From Candidatus Rubneribacter avistercoris (lineage in GTDB: Bacteria; Actinomycetota; Coriobacteriia; Coriobacteriales; Eggerthellaceae): 33,631 nucleotides of DNA. The stretch covers positions 1 through 33,631 of the forward strand of contig DXCU01000035.1 of the NCBI GenBank assembly GCA_019115845.1. Reading direction: 5' to 3'. A program made the translations under genes and the position numbers. Of this stretch, positions 1 to 7,988 are shown one piece after another. Positions within the stretch are counted from its first letter, which is position 1, and each line of letters starts with the position of its first letter. The notes below the pieces were generated by a model. That model was given only the letters and a program-made list of their open reading frames with translations. It did not search any database and was not told the origin of the DNA.

Positions 1-239
1 CCCCAGGTCAAAAAAACACAAGTACAAGACTCATTAGATTTTCAAGCGCGAAAAAACTCATAACTCGACAACTTGCAACTCATAACTTGGGAACTTGGGC
101 AAAAATCGCCGATCATCTTGCATGACGGCTGCATCGGCACCCTGCCATCCTTCTATTCCTCAATTCTCTATGAAAGGTGTAAAACCTCCGCCCCTCCTTA
201 GGCTTTGTTACAATGGCGTTGTCGAAAGGAGCGGCATGC
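1..239. other. Upstream non-coding region of the first Fic gene
   Basis: No credible gene is seen here. The first 130 bases are visibly AT-richer than the rest of the window and contain short repeated words (aactcataact, aacttg). A -10-like TACAAT lies at 209-214, with no good -35 in front of it. A transcript from it would begin near 221, which excludes the upstream ATG at 213 and supports the Fic start at 240. Confidence 0.5.
52..100. repeat. Short degenerate 16-bp repeat tract
   Basis: Positions 69-84 (caacttgcaactcata) and 85-100 (acttgggaacttgggc) are adjacent 16-base words, and 52-68 repeats the aactcataact part. They resemble the unit GAACTTGCGAACCTGA of the longer 16-bp array at 8654-8797. 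The similarity is by eye, the copies are degenerate, and common origin is inference. Confidence 0.4.
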
Positions 240-1154
240 ATGGACAGCGAAACCGCGCTTGAGGGACTCGAATACGCAACCGGCTATGAGCGCATGTACG
301 GCGTAACGGACGAGCAGCTTGCCTTCTTGAAGCGCCATCAGGCCAATTTGCAACGCTTCGACATTCGGCCCTGCTACGATCCTTCGCTTGATGCACCCCT
401 CGAACGACTTGCCCTTAAACGTGACGAGCTTGTGGCGCACGGGTTTGCCGCCGCACGCGAGTCCGGCAACCTTTACGAGGCGTTTCGCATCGACTTCGTG
501 CATGCTACGACAGCTCTTGAAGGAAACACTCTTTCGTTGTTGGAAACAGGGTTGATCCTCCAGCAGGATTTGACTGCGCCAAGCAAGCCGATGAAAGATC
601 ACCTTGAAGTGATCGACGCATCTCGCGCCTTCGAGCGTGCCCGCAAAGCGGCGAAGGAGCAGGAGCCGTTGACGGAAGCTCTTGTGAAAGACCTGCACCG
701 CATTGGCTCGACCAGTCTTGACGAGACTGATCCGGGCGAATACCGCTGGGATATGCGCTACGTCTCCACGTCGCCCATCTATCCGCCGCCCGCGAAGCGG
801 GTGCCGGAACTTATGCGCGCGCTTGTTGCTGACGACTTGGCGAAATCCCCGGTTGCGAACGCGGCGCTATTTCACCTGGTGTTCGAGGACGTCCATCCGT
901 TTGGTGACGGCAATGGACGCACGGGGCGCGTCCTGCTCAATTATCAGCTCATGATGGCAGGCTACCCGCCCATTGTATTCAAAGCCGACCAGGAAAGCGC
1001 GAGTCGCTACTATGGCGCTCTCTCCCGATTCATGAAGGATGTGGACGGACGCGACGGAACCGAGTTCGTCCATCTCGTCATTGAGCGCGTGGACGAAGAG
1101 CTTGACAAGCGCCTCGCTCAGCTTGCCCTTCGCCTGGAGCGCGAAGAGGCGTAG
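240..1154 (+). CDS. Fic/DOC family protein (putative AMP transferase), self-inhibited class
   Basis: Fic proteins transfer AMP, or less often another phosphate-containing group, from a nucleotide to hydroxyl side chains of target proteins. The catalytic loop HPFGDGNGRTGR begins at His219 and matches HxFx(D/E)GNGRxxR completely, so the active site looks intact. An N-terminal T-T-A-L-E94-G motif at residues 90-95 matches the inhibitory (S/T)xxxE(G/N) helix, which places it in the class whose inhibitor sits in the same chain ahead of the Fic core. The start at 240 has AAGGAG about 8 bases upstream; an ATG at 213 lies inside the likely -10 box. The protein has 304 residues and no membrane segment. 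No partner gene is adjacent and a strong hairpin follows, so it is probably monocistronic. Its target cannot be told from sequence. Confidence 0.9.
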   Translation: MDSETALEGLEYATGYERMYGVTDEQLAFLKRHQANLQRFDIRPCYDPSLDAPLERLALKRDELVAHGFAAARESGNLYEAFRIDFVHATTALEGNTLSLLETGLILQQDLTAPSKPMKDHLEVIDASRAFERARKAAKEQEPLTEALVKDLHRIGSTSLDETDPGEYRWDMRYVSTSPIYPPPAKRVPELMRALVADDLAKSPVANAALFHLVFEDVHPFGDGNGRTGRVLLNYQLMMAGYPPIVFKADQESASRYYGALSRFMKDVDGRDGTEFVHLVIERVDEELDKRLAQLALRLEREEA

Positions 1155-1192
1155 CGACGGACGCGCAACGCGCCCTGCTCTTCCCCGTAAAC

Positions 1193-1232
1193 GCCGAAGC
1201 CCCGAGCCTCGCTGCAAGCTCGGGGCTTCGGC
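1193..1232. terminator. Strong hairpin between convergent genes
   Basis: A perfect 15-bp stem (1193-1207 with 1218-1232) encloses a 10-base loop. It lies between the end of the Fic gene and the convergent ACT gene. Only a short T run (ATGTTT) follows on the plus strand and GTTT on the minus strand, so it may serve both directions. Confidence 0.75.
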
Positions 1233-1250
1233 ATGTTTGACGAGCCTCTT

Positions 1251-1670
1251 TTACGCCGCGTACAAGTCGTTCGGGTGGAGCACTTTGAAGCCGGCCTCCT
1301 CCAAAAGCGCAACGGCGCGCTCGTCCACCTTGCAGGCCACGGTGGCATGCCCCTCGGCGGTGGCGAAGCAGTAGCAGTACTCGATGCTCAAGCCCGCCTG
1401 GTCAAGCGCGCCAAACACCTGCGCCAGGCCGCCGGGCACGTTGGGCACCTCCACGGCCGCCACCTTCGCAAGGCTGGCGGCGAAGCCCTCCTCGCCAAGG
1501 GCCGCCATGGCCTTCGCGGGGTTGTCGCAGATGATGCGCACGATGCCGTAATCCGTGGTGTCGGCCAGGGCCAAAGCGTGCATCTGGATGCCCGCATCTC
1601 CTAAAGCCCGGCAAAGCGCCGTCAGGCGTCCTTCGGTGTTGCCCAAAAAGACAGTCAGCTGATCGATCAT
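1251..1670 (-). CDS. Tandem ACT-domain protein
   Basis: This 139-residue soluble protein consists of two ACT-like halves: residues about 3-66, beginning IDQLTVFLGN, and residues about 70-136, containing VPNVPGGLAQVFGAL. ACT domains bind small ligands, usually amino acids, and this stand-alone double form often sits next to phenylacetate-CoA ligase genes. Here the ATG follows the ligase stop codon directly (TAA-ATG on the minus strand), with a GGAGGAG ribosome site inside the ligase's last codons. Translation is therefore probably coupled. A role as ligand sensor or accessory for the ligase is inference from the pairing. There is no DNA-binding or catalytic domain. Confidence 0.88.
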   Translation of the reverse strand: MIDQLTVFLGNTEGRLTALCRALGDAGIQMHALALADTTDYGIVRIICDNPAKAMAALGEEGFAASLAKVAAVEVPNVPGGLAQVFGALDQAGLSIEYCYCFATAEGHATVACKVDERAVALLEEAGFKVLHPNDLYAA

Positions 1671-2981
1671 TTACTTCTCCTCCTCGCTGCGCAAATCGAC
1701 GATGCGGACGGCTTTGCCCTCCGACCGCTGGATGGTGTACGGCTCGACGATCTTCACCTGGATGGTGGTGGCCAGCTCGTCTTTGAGCGCCTGCTTCACG
1801 CGCTTTTGCAGATCCTCGATCTTGCGGATCTCGTCCATGGGGAACTCGGGGTTGATCTCTATCTTGAGCGTGGCCACATCCAGCGAGTTCTCACGCGTGA
1901 GTTCAATTTGATACCAGTCCGCCACCTCGGGGAACGCGGCGCATACGTTCTCTATCTGGCTGGGGAACACGTTCACGCCGCGGATGATCATCATGTCGTC
2001 GGTGCGTCCGTGCAAACGGTCGATGCGTCGATGCGTGCGACCGCAGGCGCACACCCCGGGGATGATGCGCGTGATGTCCTTGGTGCGGTACCTGATGACC
2101 GGCGTGGCCTCCTTGTCGAGCGTGGTGATGACCAGCTCGCCCCATTCGCCGTCCGGCACCGGCTCGTGCGTCTCCGGATCGAGGATCTCGGCGAAGAAGT
2201 GGTCCTCGGCCACATGCAGGCCGTTTTGCTCCAGGCACTCCATGGCAACGCCCGGGCCCATGATCTCCGTGAGGCCGTACACGTCGAGCGCCTTATAGCC
2301 CAGCTTCTCCTCCAGGTTCTCGCGGAACTGGTTCGACCACGCCTCGGCGCCGTGGATGCCGGCTTTGAGCTTGAAGTCCTTCTTGGGGTCGAACCCGTCG
2401 GCGATGGCGGTGTCGGCGATGTACATGGCGTAGCTGGGGGTGCAGCAGATGATGGACGATCCCATGGTGTTGAGCACTTTGATCTGGCGCTTGGTGTTGC
2501 CCGAGCTCATGGGGATGGTCATGCAGCCGGCCGCCAAGCCGCCGTAGTGCGCTCCCAAACCGCCGGTGAACAGGCCGTAACCGTAGCACACATGGCAGAT
2601 GTCCTCCTCCGTGCCGCCGGCGTACCCGATGCCGCGGGCGAAGCAGTCCCCCCACACCTGCAGGTCGTGCTCGGTGTAGCCGCTCACGGTGGCCACGCCG
2701 GTGGTGCCGCTGGACATGTGGATCTCCTTCACCTCCTCCTTCGGCAGGGCGAAAAGACCGTAGGGGTAGGCGGCGCGCATGTCGTCTTTGGTGGTGAACG
2801 ACGCTTTTCGAAGATCCTCGAACGACGAGAGCGCGTAGGGGTCGAACCCGACGGCGTCGAAGTTCTCCTTGTAGAAGGGGATTTTCTCGTAGCAGTAGAC
2901 CACCGCCTTTTTCAGGCGTTCGAGCTGGAGCGCCTCCAGCTCGGCACGGTCCATGTGGGTGATTTCGTCTTGGTACGCCAT
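1671..2981 (-). CDS. paaK: Phenylacetate--CoA ligase family protein
   Basis: An adenylate-forming enzyme that activates phenylacetate or a related aryl acid with ATP and joins it to CoA. Visible family motifs are the phosphate-binding SSGTTGVATVSGY, the aromatic/adenine motif YGLTEIMGPG, the hinge-region IRYRTKDITR and the C-terminal GRTDDMMIIRGVNVFPSQIE. The start at 2981 (MAYQDEITHMDRAELEAL) has an AGAGG-type site upstream and gives 436 residues, the usual PaaK length; the 71 further upstream in-frame codons are high-GC non-coding sequence. It is co-transcribed with the ACT gene. No phenylacetyl-CoA epoxidase genes are near. In anaerobes such ligases often work with indolepyruvate or phenylpyruvate oxidoreductases, so the substrate could be indoleacetate or another aryl acetate. 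Confidence 0.92.
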   Translation of the reverse strand: MAYQDEITHMDRAELEALQLERLKKAVVYCYEKIPFYKENFDAVGFDPYALSSFEDLRKASFTTKDDMRAAYPYGLFALPKEEVKEIHMSSGTTGVATVSGYTEHDLQVWGDCFARGIGYAGGTEEDICHVCYGYGLFTGGLGAHYGGLAAGCMTIPMSSGNTKRQIKVLNTMGSSIICCTPSYAMYIADTAIADGFDPKKDFKLKAGIHGAEAWSNQFRENLEEKLGYKALDVYGLTEIMGPGVAMECLEQNGLHVAEDHFFAEILDPETHEPVPDGEWGELVITTLDKEATPVIRYRTKDITRIIPGVCACGRTHRRIDRLHGRTDDMMIIRGVNVFPSQIENVCAAFPEVADWYQIELTRENSLDVATLKIEINPEFPMDEIRKIEDLQKRVKQALKDELATTIQVKIVEPYTIQRSEGKAVRIVDLRSEEEK

Positions 2982-3013
2982 GGTGCCTGCCTCTTCTCGA
3001 TGTGCCTTGCGAT

Positions 3014-3066
3014 GCCGGCCCGCCGCCGCGACCGGCGGGTGCCGCGGCGGGCCGGCACTTATTATA
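3014..3066 (-). promoter_or_regulatory. paaK -10 box and 5'-leader hairpin
   Basis: On the minus strand a perfect TATAAT lies at 3066-3061; the -35 region is poor. Just downstream, a 13-bp perfect inverted repeat (3014-3026 with 3044-3056, loop 17) would fold at the very 5' end of the paaK mRNA. It could stabilise the transcript, bind a regulator as DNA, or mark the boundary with the divergent helicase. None of these can be chosen from sequence. Confidence 0.55.
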
Positions 3067-3158
3067 TCCATGCAAGCGGCCCTTGGGGGACAAAGGCGGC
3101 GTGCGGCCGCCGTATGCGGGCGTGAGCGGGGCGTTCGCGCGGACCGCGCGCCATCTGC

Positions 3159-3164
3159 TATACT
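3159..3164 (+). promoter_or_regulatory. -10 box for the helicase gene
   Basis: TATACT, the same hexamer seen at several other promoters in this window. The -35 is weak (TTCGCG, spacer 19). A start of transcription near 3171 leaves no in-frame ATG, GTG or TTG before the ribosome site at 3211-3217. Confidence 0.5.
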
Positions 3165-3223
3165 GCCCGCAACGGCCGCGCACGCCGGCCGCACGCGCGC
3201 CCCGGACCCGAAAGGAGCCTCCC

Positions 3224-5020
3224 ACGCAGGACCGCACCACGCTCAAGCTGCGCGACTACCAGCAGGAGTGCGTTGACGTGTGCAACGCGCTCGAGTCCGG
3301 CGCGTACCTTGTGCAGATGGCCACCGGCCTGGGCAAGACGGTCACGTTCGCGCGGCTCGCGCGGCGCGGGCGCGTGCTCGTCTTGGCGCACCGGCGCGAG
3401 ATCCTCGAACAGGCGCAGTCCTACTACGACGTGCCCGTGGGCATCGAGATGGCCGAGCGCACAAGCGCGGGCGAGGAGGTGGTGGCGGCGTCGGCGGCCT
3501 CGCTCGTACGGAGGCTCGACCGGTTCCGCCCGGGGGACTTCGACCTCATCGTCACCGACGAGGCGCACCATGCCGCAGCGCCCTCTTACCGCAAGATCTA
3601 CGATTACTTCAAACCGCGCCTGCACCTGGGGTTCACGGCCACGCCGAACCGCGGCGACAAAGTGCGCCTGTCGGACGTGTTCGAGCGCATCGTGTTCGCG
3701 CGCGACATTCGCTGGGGCATCGGGCAGGGGTACCTGGCCGACATCGACTGCCGCCAGGTGGTGGTGGACTACGATTCGCGCGCCATCAAGACGAGCCGCA
3801 ACAGCGCCACCGGCGAGCGGGACTTCCGCCTGCACGACCTGGATAGGGCCGTGAACACGCCCGAGACGAACGAGCAGATAGCCGCCGCGTACCGCAGGTA
3901 CGCCTGCGGGCAGACGCTTGTGTTCGCGGCAAGCGTGGACCACGCCTACGAGCTGGCGGCGCTCATCGACGGCGCGCGCGTGGTGGAGGCCAACACGCCC
4001 GTTTCGAAGCGGGAGGAGCTCATCGCGGCATTTGGCCGTGGCGAGTTCCCGTGCCTGGTCAACAACCTCGTGCTCACCGAGGGCACCGACATTCCCGGCA
4101 TCGAGAGCGTGCTCATCGCGCGTCCGACGAAAAACCCCACGCTCTACACGCAGATGGTGGGCCGCGGCCTGCGCCGATCGCCGGGGAAGGAGCGCGTGCG
4201 GCTTGTGGACTGCGTGGGCGTCTCCTACGATGCGAACCTGTGCACCGCGCCGACGCTTCTGGGCCTTGACCCGGGCAAGCTGCCCGAGCGCTACCGGATG
4301 CGCGCGGTGGAGGGTCCGGTCAGCAAGATGGAGGAGCGCTTCCGCTCCTTCGACGACACGCCGCTTTCCTGGGCGCTGCGCGCGCGGCAGGTCGACCTGT
4401 TCGCAAGCGGGGAGGGCGAGGGCCTGGATGCGCGCGGCGTCAACTGGGTGCAGCTGGGCGACGGCACGTTCACCGTCTCCACCGAACGTGTGGTCCTGCG
4501 CATCCCACCGGAGGACCTGGTGGGAACATCGGTGCTCGAGATAGCCGACCGCAAGACGGGGCTCGTGCTCTCCTCGAGCGCGCGCATGCCCCTGCAGCGC
4601 CTCTTCGACGAGGCGCGCGGCCTCCTCGAGCGCAAGGCCGCCGACCAGCGGCAGCTGTGGGACCGCCGCAACGCCGACCGCTGGGGCGCCCGTCCCGCCT
4701 CGGAGAAGCAGCTCGCCCTCGTGGAGAAGCTGTGCGCGCCCGACGAGCTGGCCGACCTGCGCGACGGCATGGAGGACGGGCTGACGAAGGCCGAGGCGGG
4801 CCAGATCATCACGCACCTCATCGAGCGCTCGAAAAACAAGCGCAGCGCCCGGGCGCGCAAGGAGCCGGCCACGCCCCGGCAGCGTCGCGACATCGAGCGG
4901 CTCCACCGGCAGGGCCGCATCCCCGATTACGTGTTCCGCGCCATCGACTTCTCGTCGCTCGACGGCTACACCGCCTGGAGGATCGTGCGCGCCGCCGAGG
5001 AGGACGCCTGGGACGCGTGA
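3224..5020 (+). CDS. SF2 DEAD/DEAH-box helicase, apparent ACG start
   Basis: A superfamily 2 ATP-dependent DNA or RNA translocase. Motifs in order are an N-terminal Q-like LRDYQQECVD, Walker A MATGLGKT, Ia LAHRREILE, DEAH box VTDEAHHA, III FTATPNRGD, and in the second RecA lobe LVFAAS, V EGTDIPGIESVLIARPT and VI QMVGRGLRRSPGK. The C-terminal third has two short similar segments (ASEKQLALVEKL and ATPRQRRDIERL) typical of ResIII-like helicases without a nuclease domain. The ribosome site AAAGGAG (3211-3217) lies six bases before ACG at 3224, which is in frame and exactly where the start should be. The next in-frame alternatives are CTG at 3248 and GTG at 3278, and the latter would cut the Q motif. 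ACG initiation, a point mutation of ATG, or a sequence error are all possible. The gene is about 598 residues long and otherwise intact. Confidence 0.85.
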   Translation, partial: TQDRTTLKLRDYQQECVDVCNALESGAYLVQMATGLGKTVTFARLARRGRVLVLAHRREILEQAQSYYDVPVGIEMAERTSAGEEVVAASAASLVRRLDRFRPGDFDLIVTDEAHHAAAPSYRKIYDYFKPRLHLGFTATPNRGDKVRLSDVFERIVFARDIRWGIGQGYLADIDCRQVVVDYDSRAIKTSRNSATGERDFRLHDLDRAVNTPETNEQIAAAYRRYACGQTLVFAASVDHAYELAALIDGARVVEANTPVSKREELIAAFGRGEFPCLVNNLVLTEGTDIPGIESVLIARPTKNPTLYTQMVGRGLRRSPGKERVRLVDCVGVSYDANLCTAPTLLGLDPGKLPERYRMRAVEGPVSKMEERFRSFDDTPLSWALRARQVDLFASGEGEGLDARGVNWVQLGDGTFTVSTERVVLRIPPEDLVGTSVLEIADRKTGLVLSSSARMPLQRLFDEARGLLERKAADQRQLWDRRNADRWGARPASEKQLALVEKLCAPDELADLRDGMEDGLTKAEAGQIITHLIERSKNKRSARARKEPATPRQRRDIERLHRQGRIPDYVFRAIDFSSLDGYTAWRIVRAAEEDAWDA

Positions 5021-5145
5021 GGTTTCCGCGTGCGCGCTTGCGCGCGTTTTCGACGAGGTCTGTCCGCACGGCCGTCGCGGCGAGCGTGATCCTTTCCGCA
5101 GCGGTGACGGCGGCCCTTGCGATCGCGCTGATCGTGAGAGGATGA
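5017..5145 (+). CDS. Possible small membrane peptide
   Basis: A GTG overlaps the helicase stop (GTGA) and opens a 42-residue frame. It has an arginine-rich N-terminus followed by one hydrophobic helix (AVAASVILSAAVTAALAIAL) and ends before the convergent ATPase. The overlap would allow coupled translation. No family is recognised, and in GC-rich DNA such a frame can arise by chance, so this is weakly supported. Confidence 0.3.
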   Translation: MRFPRARLRAFSTRSVRTAVAASVILSAAVTAALAIALIVRG

Positions 5146-5194
5146 GCTTTGGCGCCCGCCGCGCACCCGGGTTGGGCTGATCGCAAGGCTCGTC

Positions 5195-7117
5195 TCACTC
5201 CCTCGCACTCATCGCCCGCATGGCGTTCAGGATGGCGATGACGGCCACGCCCACGTCGGCGAACACCGCGAGCCACATGTTCGCGATGCCCACGGCGGCC
5301 AGCACCAGCACGAGGAGCTTCACGCCGAGGGCGAACACGATGTTCTGCCACACGATGCCCATGGTCTTGCGGGCGATGCGCATGGCCCGCGCGATGTTCG
5401 ACGGCTTGTCGTCCATGAGCACCACATCGGCCGCCTCGATGGCCGCGTCCGAGCCCATCGCGCCCATGGCGATGCCGATGTCGGCGCGCGTGAGCACCGG
5501 GGCGTCGTTGATGCCGTCGCCCACGAAGGCAAGCTTTCCCTTCCCGGCGCCCCTCTTGTGGGTATCCTCGAGCAGCTTCTCCACTTCGGCGACCTTGTCT
5601 TGAGGTAAGAGCTGCGCGCGGAACTCGTCGATGCCCAGCTCGTTGGCCACGGCGGCGGCCACGTCGGCGCGGTCGCCCGTGAGCATGACGGTCTTCTTCA
5701 CGCCCGCGGCCCGCAGCGCGGCGATGGCCTCGGCGGCGTCGGGCTTGATGACGTCGGCGATGACGATGTGACCGAGGTAGGCGCCGTCAAGCGACACGTG
5801 GAGGATGGTGCCGGTGAGCTCGCACTCGCAGCAGCCCACGCCACACTCGCTCATGAGCTTGTCGTTGCCCACGTACACCACATGCTCGTCGATGCGCGCG
5901 CGCACGCCATGGCCGCTCTGCTCCTGCACGTCGTCGATGCGCTGCTGGTCGATGGGCCCTGCGTAGGCCGTGCGCACCGAAAGCGCGATGGGGTGGTTCG
6001 AGTACGCCTCCGCGTGCGCCGCGATAGACAGCAGCCGGTCGGGGTCGATGCCGGCCTGCGGGTGGATGGCCACCACGTTGAACGAGCCGTCGGTGAGCGT
6101 GCCCGTCTTGTCGAACACGACGGTCTCCGCGGCTGCGAGCGCCTCCAGGTAGTTGCTGCCCTTCACAAGGATGCCAAGGCGCGAGGCGCCGCCGATGCCG
6201 CCGAAGAACGACAACGGCACGCTGATGACAAGCGCGCAGGGGCACGACACCACGAGGAAGATAAGGCCGCGCTGCACCCAGTCCGACCAGCTTTGCCCAA
6301 GCAGAAGCGGCGGCACGACGGCCAGCAGCACCGCGATCCCGGTGACCGCCGGCGTGTAGTAGCGGGCGAAGCGGGTGATGAAGTTCTCGGTGCGGGCCTT
6401 CTTCTCGGCCGCGTTCTCCACAAGCTCGAGGATGCGCGACACGGTGGACTGCTCGTAGGGTTTCGTCACGCGCACGGTGATGAGGCCGGTCAGGTTCACG
6501 CAGCCCGAGATGATCTCGTCGCCCTCGCGCACCTCGCGCGGCACCGATTCGCCTGTGAGGGCCGCCGTGTCAAGCTGCGAGGTTCCGGCGATCACGATGC
6601 CGTCGAGCGGCACGCGCTCGCCGGCCAACACCCGGATCTCGTCGCCCACGGCCACCTCGTAGGGGTCCACCTGCACCAGTTCGCCATTGCGCTCCACGTT
6701 GGCGAACTCGGGCGCGATGTCCATCATGTCGGCGATGGATTTGCGGCTCTTGCCCACAGCGTAGCTTTGGAACAGCTCGCCCACCTGGTAGAACAGCATG
6801 ACGGCCGCGCCTTCGGCCATGTGTGGGTCGCTGTCGGGGAACAGCACCAGCGCAAACGCGCCAATGGTGGCCACCGTCATGAGGAAGTTCTCGTCGAACA
6901 CCTGGCCGGTGCGTATGTTCTTCGCCGCACGCAGCAGCACGTCGTAACCGGCGATGAGGTAGGGGACGAGGAAGAGCGCGAACTCCGCCCACAGCGCGGC
7001 CGTAACGCTGCCGAGCCACGTGGCGAGCGGCGCAAGCTCGGCGATGGCGTAGGCAACGGCGAACAGCGCGATGGCGACAAGGATGCGGTTCCTCGTGCGT
7101 TTCTGCTTCTTGTTCAT
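5195..7117 (-). CDS. cadA: Zn/Cd/Pb-type P1B ATPase (CadA/ZntA-like), no own HMA domain
   Basis: An inner-membrane pump that exports divalent soft metals using ATP. Visible are the actuator TGES in AALTGESVPRE, the metal-site SCPCALVISVP near residue 294, the phosphorylation motif DKTGTLTDG near 336, the P1B SNHPIALS motif, and the hinge GDGINDAPVL near 535. It starts straight with transmembrane segments; the N-terminal metal-binding domain usual in the family is instead a separate gene upstream (7223-7441). The nucleotide-binding domain carries an unusual cysteine cluster (CGVGCCEC, around 5821-5850). ATG 7117 is preferred over TTG 7126 because AAGG is then nine bases away. Promoter and ArsR sensor upstream make this a metal-induced operon. 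The exact metal (Zn, Cd or Pb) is inference from the sensor and the CPC motif. Confidence 0.92.
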   Translation of the reverse strand: MNKKQKRTRNRILVAIALFAVAYAIAELAPLATWLGSVTAALWAEFALFLVPYLIAGYDVLLRAAKNIRTGQVFDENFLMTVATIGAFALVLFPDSDPHMAEGAAVMLFYQVGELFQSYAVGKSRKSIADMMDIAPEFANVERNGELVQVDPYEVAVGDEIRVLAGERVPLDGIVIAGTSQLDTAALTGESVPREVREGDEIISGCVNLTGLITVRVTKPYEQSTVSRILELVENAAEKKARTENFITRFARYYTPAVTGIAVLLAVVPPLLLGQSWSDWVQRGLIFLVVSCPCALVISVPLSFFGGIGGASRLGILVKGSNYLEALAAAETVVFDKTGTLTDGSFNVVAIHPQAGIDPDRLLSIAAHAEAYSNHPIALSVRTAYAGPIDQQRIDDVQEQSGHGVRARIDEHVVYVGNDKLMSECGVGCCECELTGTILHVSLDGAYLGHIVIADVIKPDAAEAIAALRAAGVKKTVMLTGDRADVAAAVANELGIDEFRAQLLPQDKVAEVEKLLEDTHKRGAGKGKLAFVGDGINDAPVLTRADIGIAMGAMGSDAAIEAADVVLMDDKPSNIARAMRIARKTMGIVWQNIVFALGVKLLVLVLAAVGIANMWLAVFADVGVAVIAILNAMRAMSARE

Positions 7118-7165
7118 AGTCTCCAACCTTGGGATCGGGGAGGGGAGGGCGCGCCGGCGCGCGGA

Positions 7166-7181
7166 TGTTTCACGTGAAACA
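7166..7181. other. parS: parS site 1
   Basis: Exact 16-bp ParB-binding consensus TGTTTCACGTGAAACA. Here the palindrome extends to 22 bp (7163-7184). It lies between the ATPase and HMA genes, inside the transcribed operon but outside the coding regions. Confidence 0.9.
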
Positions 7182-7222
7182 TCCGTTCATGCGACGAACA
7201 ATCCCCTCTGGGTTCGAAACGG

Positions 7223-7441
7223 CTAGCGCAAGATGACGCAGTCGGGTTCGATCTTCTTGCAGATGCAGGCGGCCTCCTCGACGATGGCGTCGAAGCGGTC
7301 GTCGTCGGCTTCGATCACGAGCTTCTGCGTCATGAAGCTGACCGTGGCGCTCTTCACGCCGTCGATGTTCCTGATGCCGTTCTCCATCTTCGCGGCGCAG
7401 TTCGCGCAATCGAGGTCTTGGAGTTTGAAAGCCTTGCGCAT
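7223..7441 (-). CDS. Small heavy-metal-associated (HMA) domain protein
   Basis: A 72-residue soluble metal-binding protein. It keeps the HMA metal loop as DCANCA (Cys12 and Cys15) and the ferredoxin-like fold pattern, with KSATVSFMTQKLVIEAD as its second strand region. It has three further cysteines near its C-terminus (ACICKK and DCVIL). The start at 7441 has AAAGGA upstream; an earlier in-frame ATG at 7471 has none. It sits between the ArsR sensor and the P-type ATPase, which lacks its own HMA domain, so it most likely hands metal to the pump or buffers it. The role is inferred from domain and position. Confidence 0.88.
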   Translation of the reverse strand: MRKAFKLQDLDCANCAAKMENGIRNIDGVKSATVSFMTQKLVIEADDDRFDAIVEEAACICKKIEPDCVILR

Positions 7442-7528
7442 GACGGTTCCTTTCGGGTTGTTCGGTGCCATCACGGGCGGGCGCGCGGCGCGGGGTGCAA
7501 GGATCCTTGGCCGCGGCAGCCGGATGGG

Positions 7529-7927
7529 CTATTCGCAAATGTGGGTCATGCCCTGGGCGAGCACGGTGTACACGTGGTCGTCCGACAGCGAGTAGATGAC
7601 GTTCTTTCCGTCGCGTTGGAACTTGACGAGGCGGGCCTGCTTGAGCGTACGCAGCTGGTGCGACACGGCGCTTTGCGTGGCGCCGATGAGCTCGGCGAGG
7701 TCGGCGACGCACAGCTCCTGCCCCATGAGGGCGTAGAGGATCTTGATGCGCGTCGTGTCGCCGAACACCTTGAACAGGTCGGCCAGCTCGTAGAGCAGTT
7801 CCTCGTCGGGAAGGCCCTCGGGTGGGCGGTCGAAAGCGACGTGGCTTGCATCTCCGCACGTGCAGTTGTGATCGTGCGTGCTCGCGGACGCGATGGCCGT
7901 CGGCGCTTCATGCTTCTCGTCAGTCAT
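7529..7927 (-). CDS. ArsR/SmtB-family metal-sensing repressor (CadC/SmtB type)
   Basis: A winged-helix repressor that leaves DNA when it binds metal. The recognition helix region reads LAELIGATQSAVSHQLRTL. The SmtB alpha-5 zinc site is complete and correctly spaced at Asp116, His118, His129 and Glu132. The CadC-type alpha-3N site is partly present: two N-terminal cysteines (Cys22 and Cys24 in NCTCGD) and Cys73 in ELCVAD, where CadC has a second cysteine in ELCVCD. So it may sense Zn at alpha-5 and Cd or Pb through the cysteines. ATG 7927 is chosen because AAGAGG precedes it by a normal distance; GTG 7933 would touch that site. First gene of the minus-strand metal operon. Confidence 0.92.
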   Translation of the reverse strand: MTDEKHEAPTAIASASTHDHNCTCGDASHVAFDRPPEGLPDEELLYELADLFKVFGDTTRIKILYALMGQELCVADLAELIGATQSAVSHQLRTLKQARLVKFQRDGKNVIYSLSDDHVYTVLAQGMTHICE

Positions 7928-7942
7928 ATTCACCTCTTAACA

Positions 7943-7988
7943 TATGAGCAATTGTTCATAAGTATAGGAATGGAGCGCGATCTGTCAA
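7943..7988 (-). promoter_or_regulatory. Metal operon promoter with SmtB-like operator
   Basis: On the minus strand a perfect TTGACA (7988-7983) is followed after 16 bases by TATACT (7966-7961). The near-perfect inverted repeat TATGAGCAATTGTTCATA (7943-7960) starts right after the -10 and covers the transcription start. It resembles the ATATGAACA..TGTTCATAT operators of SmtB/CadC-type repressors. Autorepression by the adjacent regulator is the natural reading. Confidence 0.85.

Noticed and set aside
3002..3223. Longer helicase N-terminus from 3002
   Set aside because: It runs through the paaK leader and the -10 box, has no ribosome site and shows no conserved sequence before LRDYQQE.
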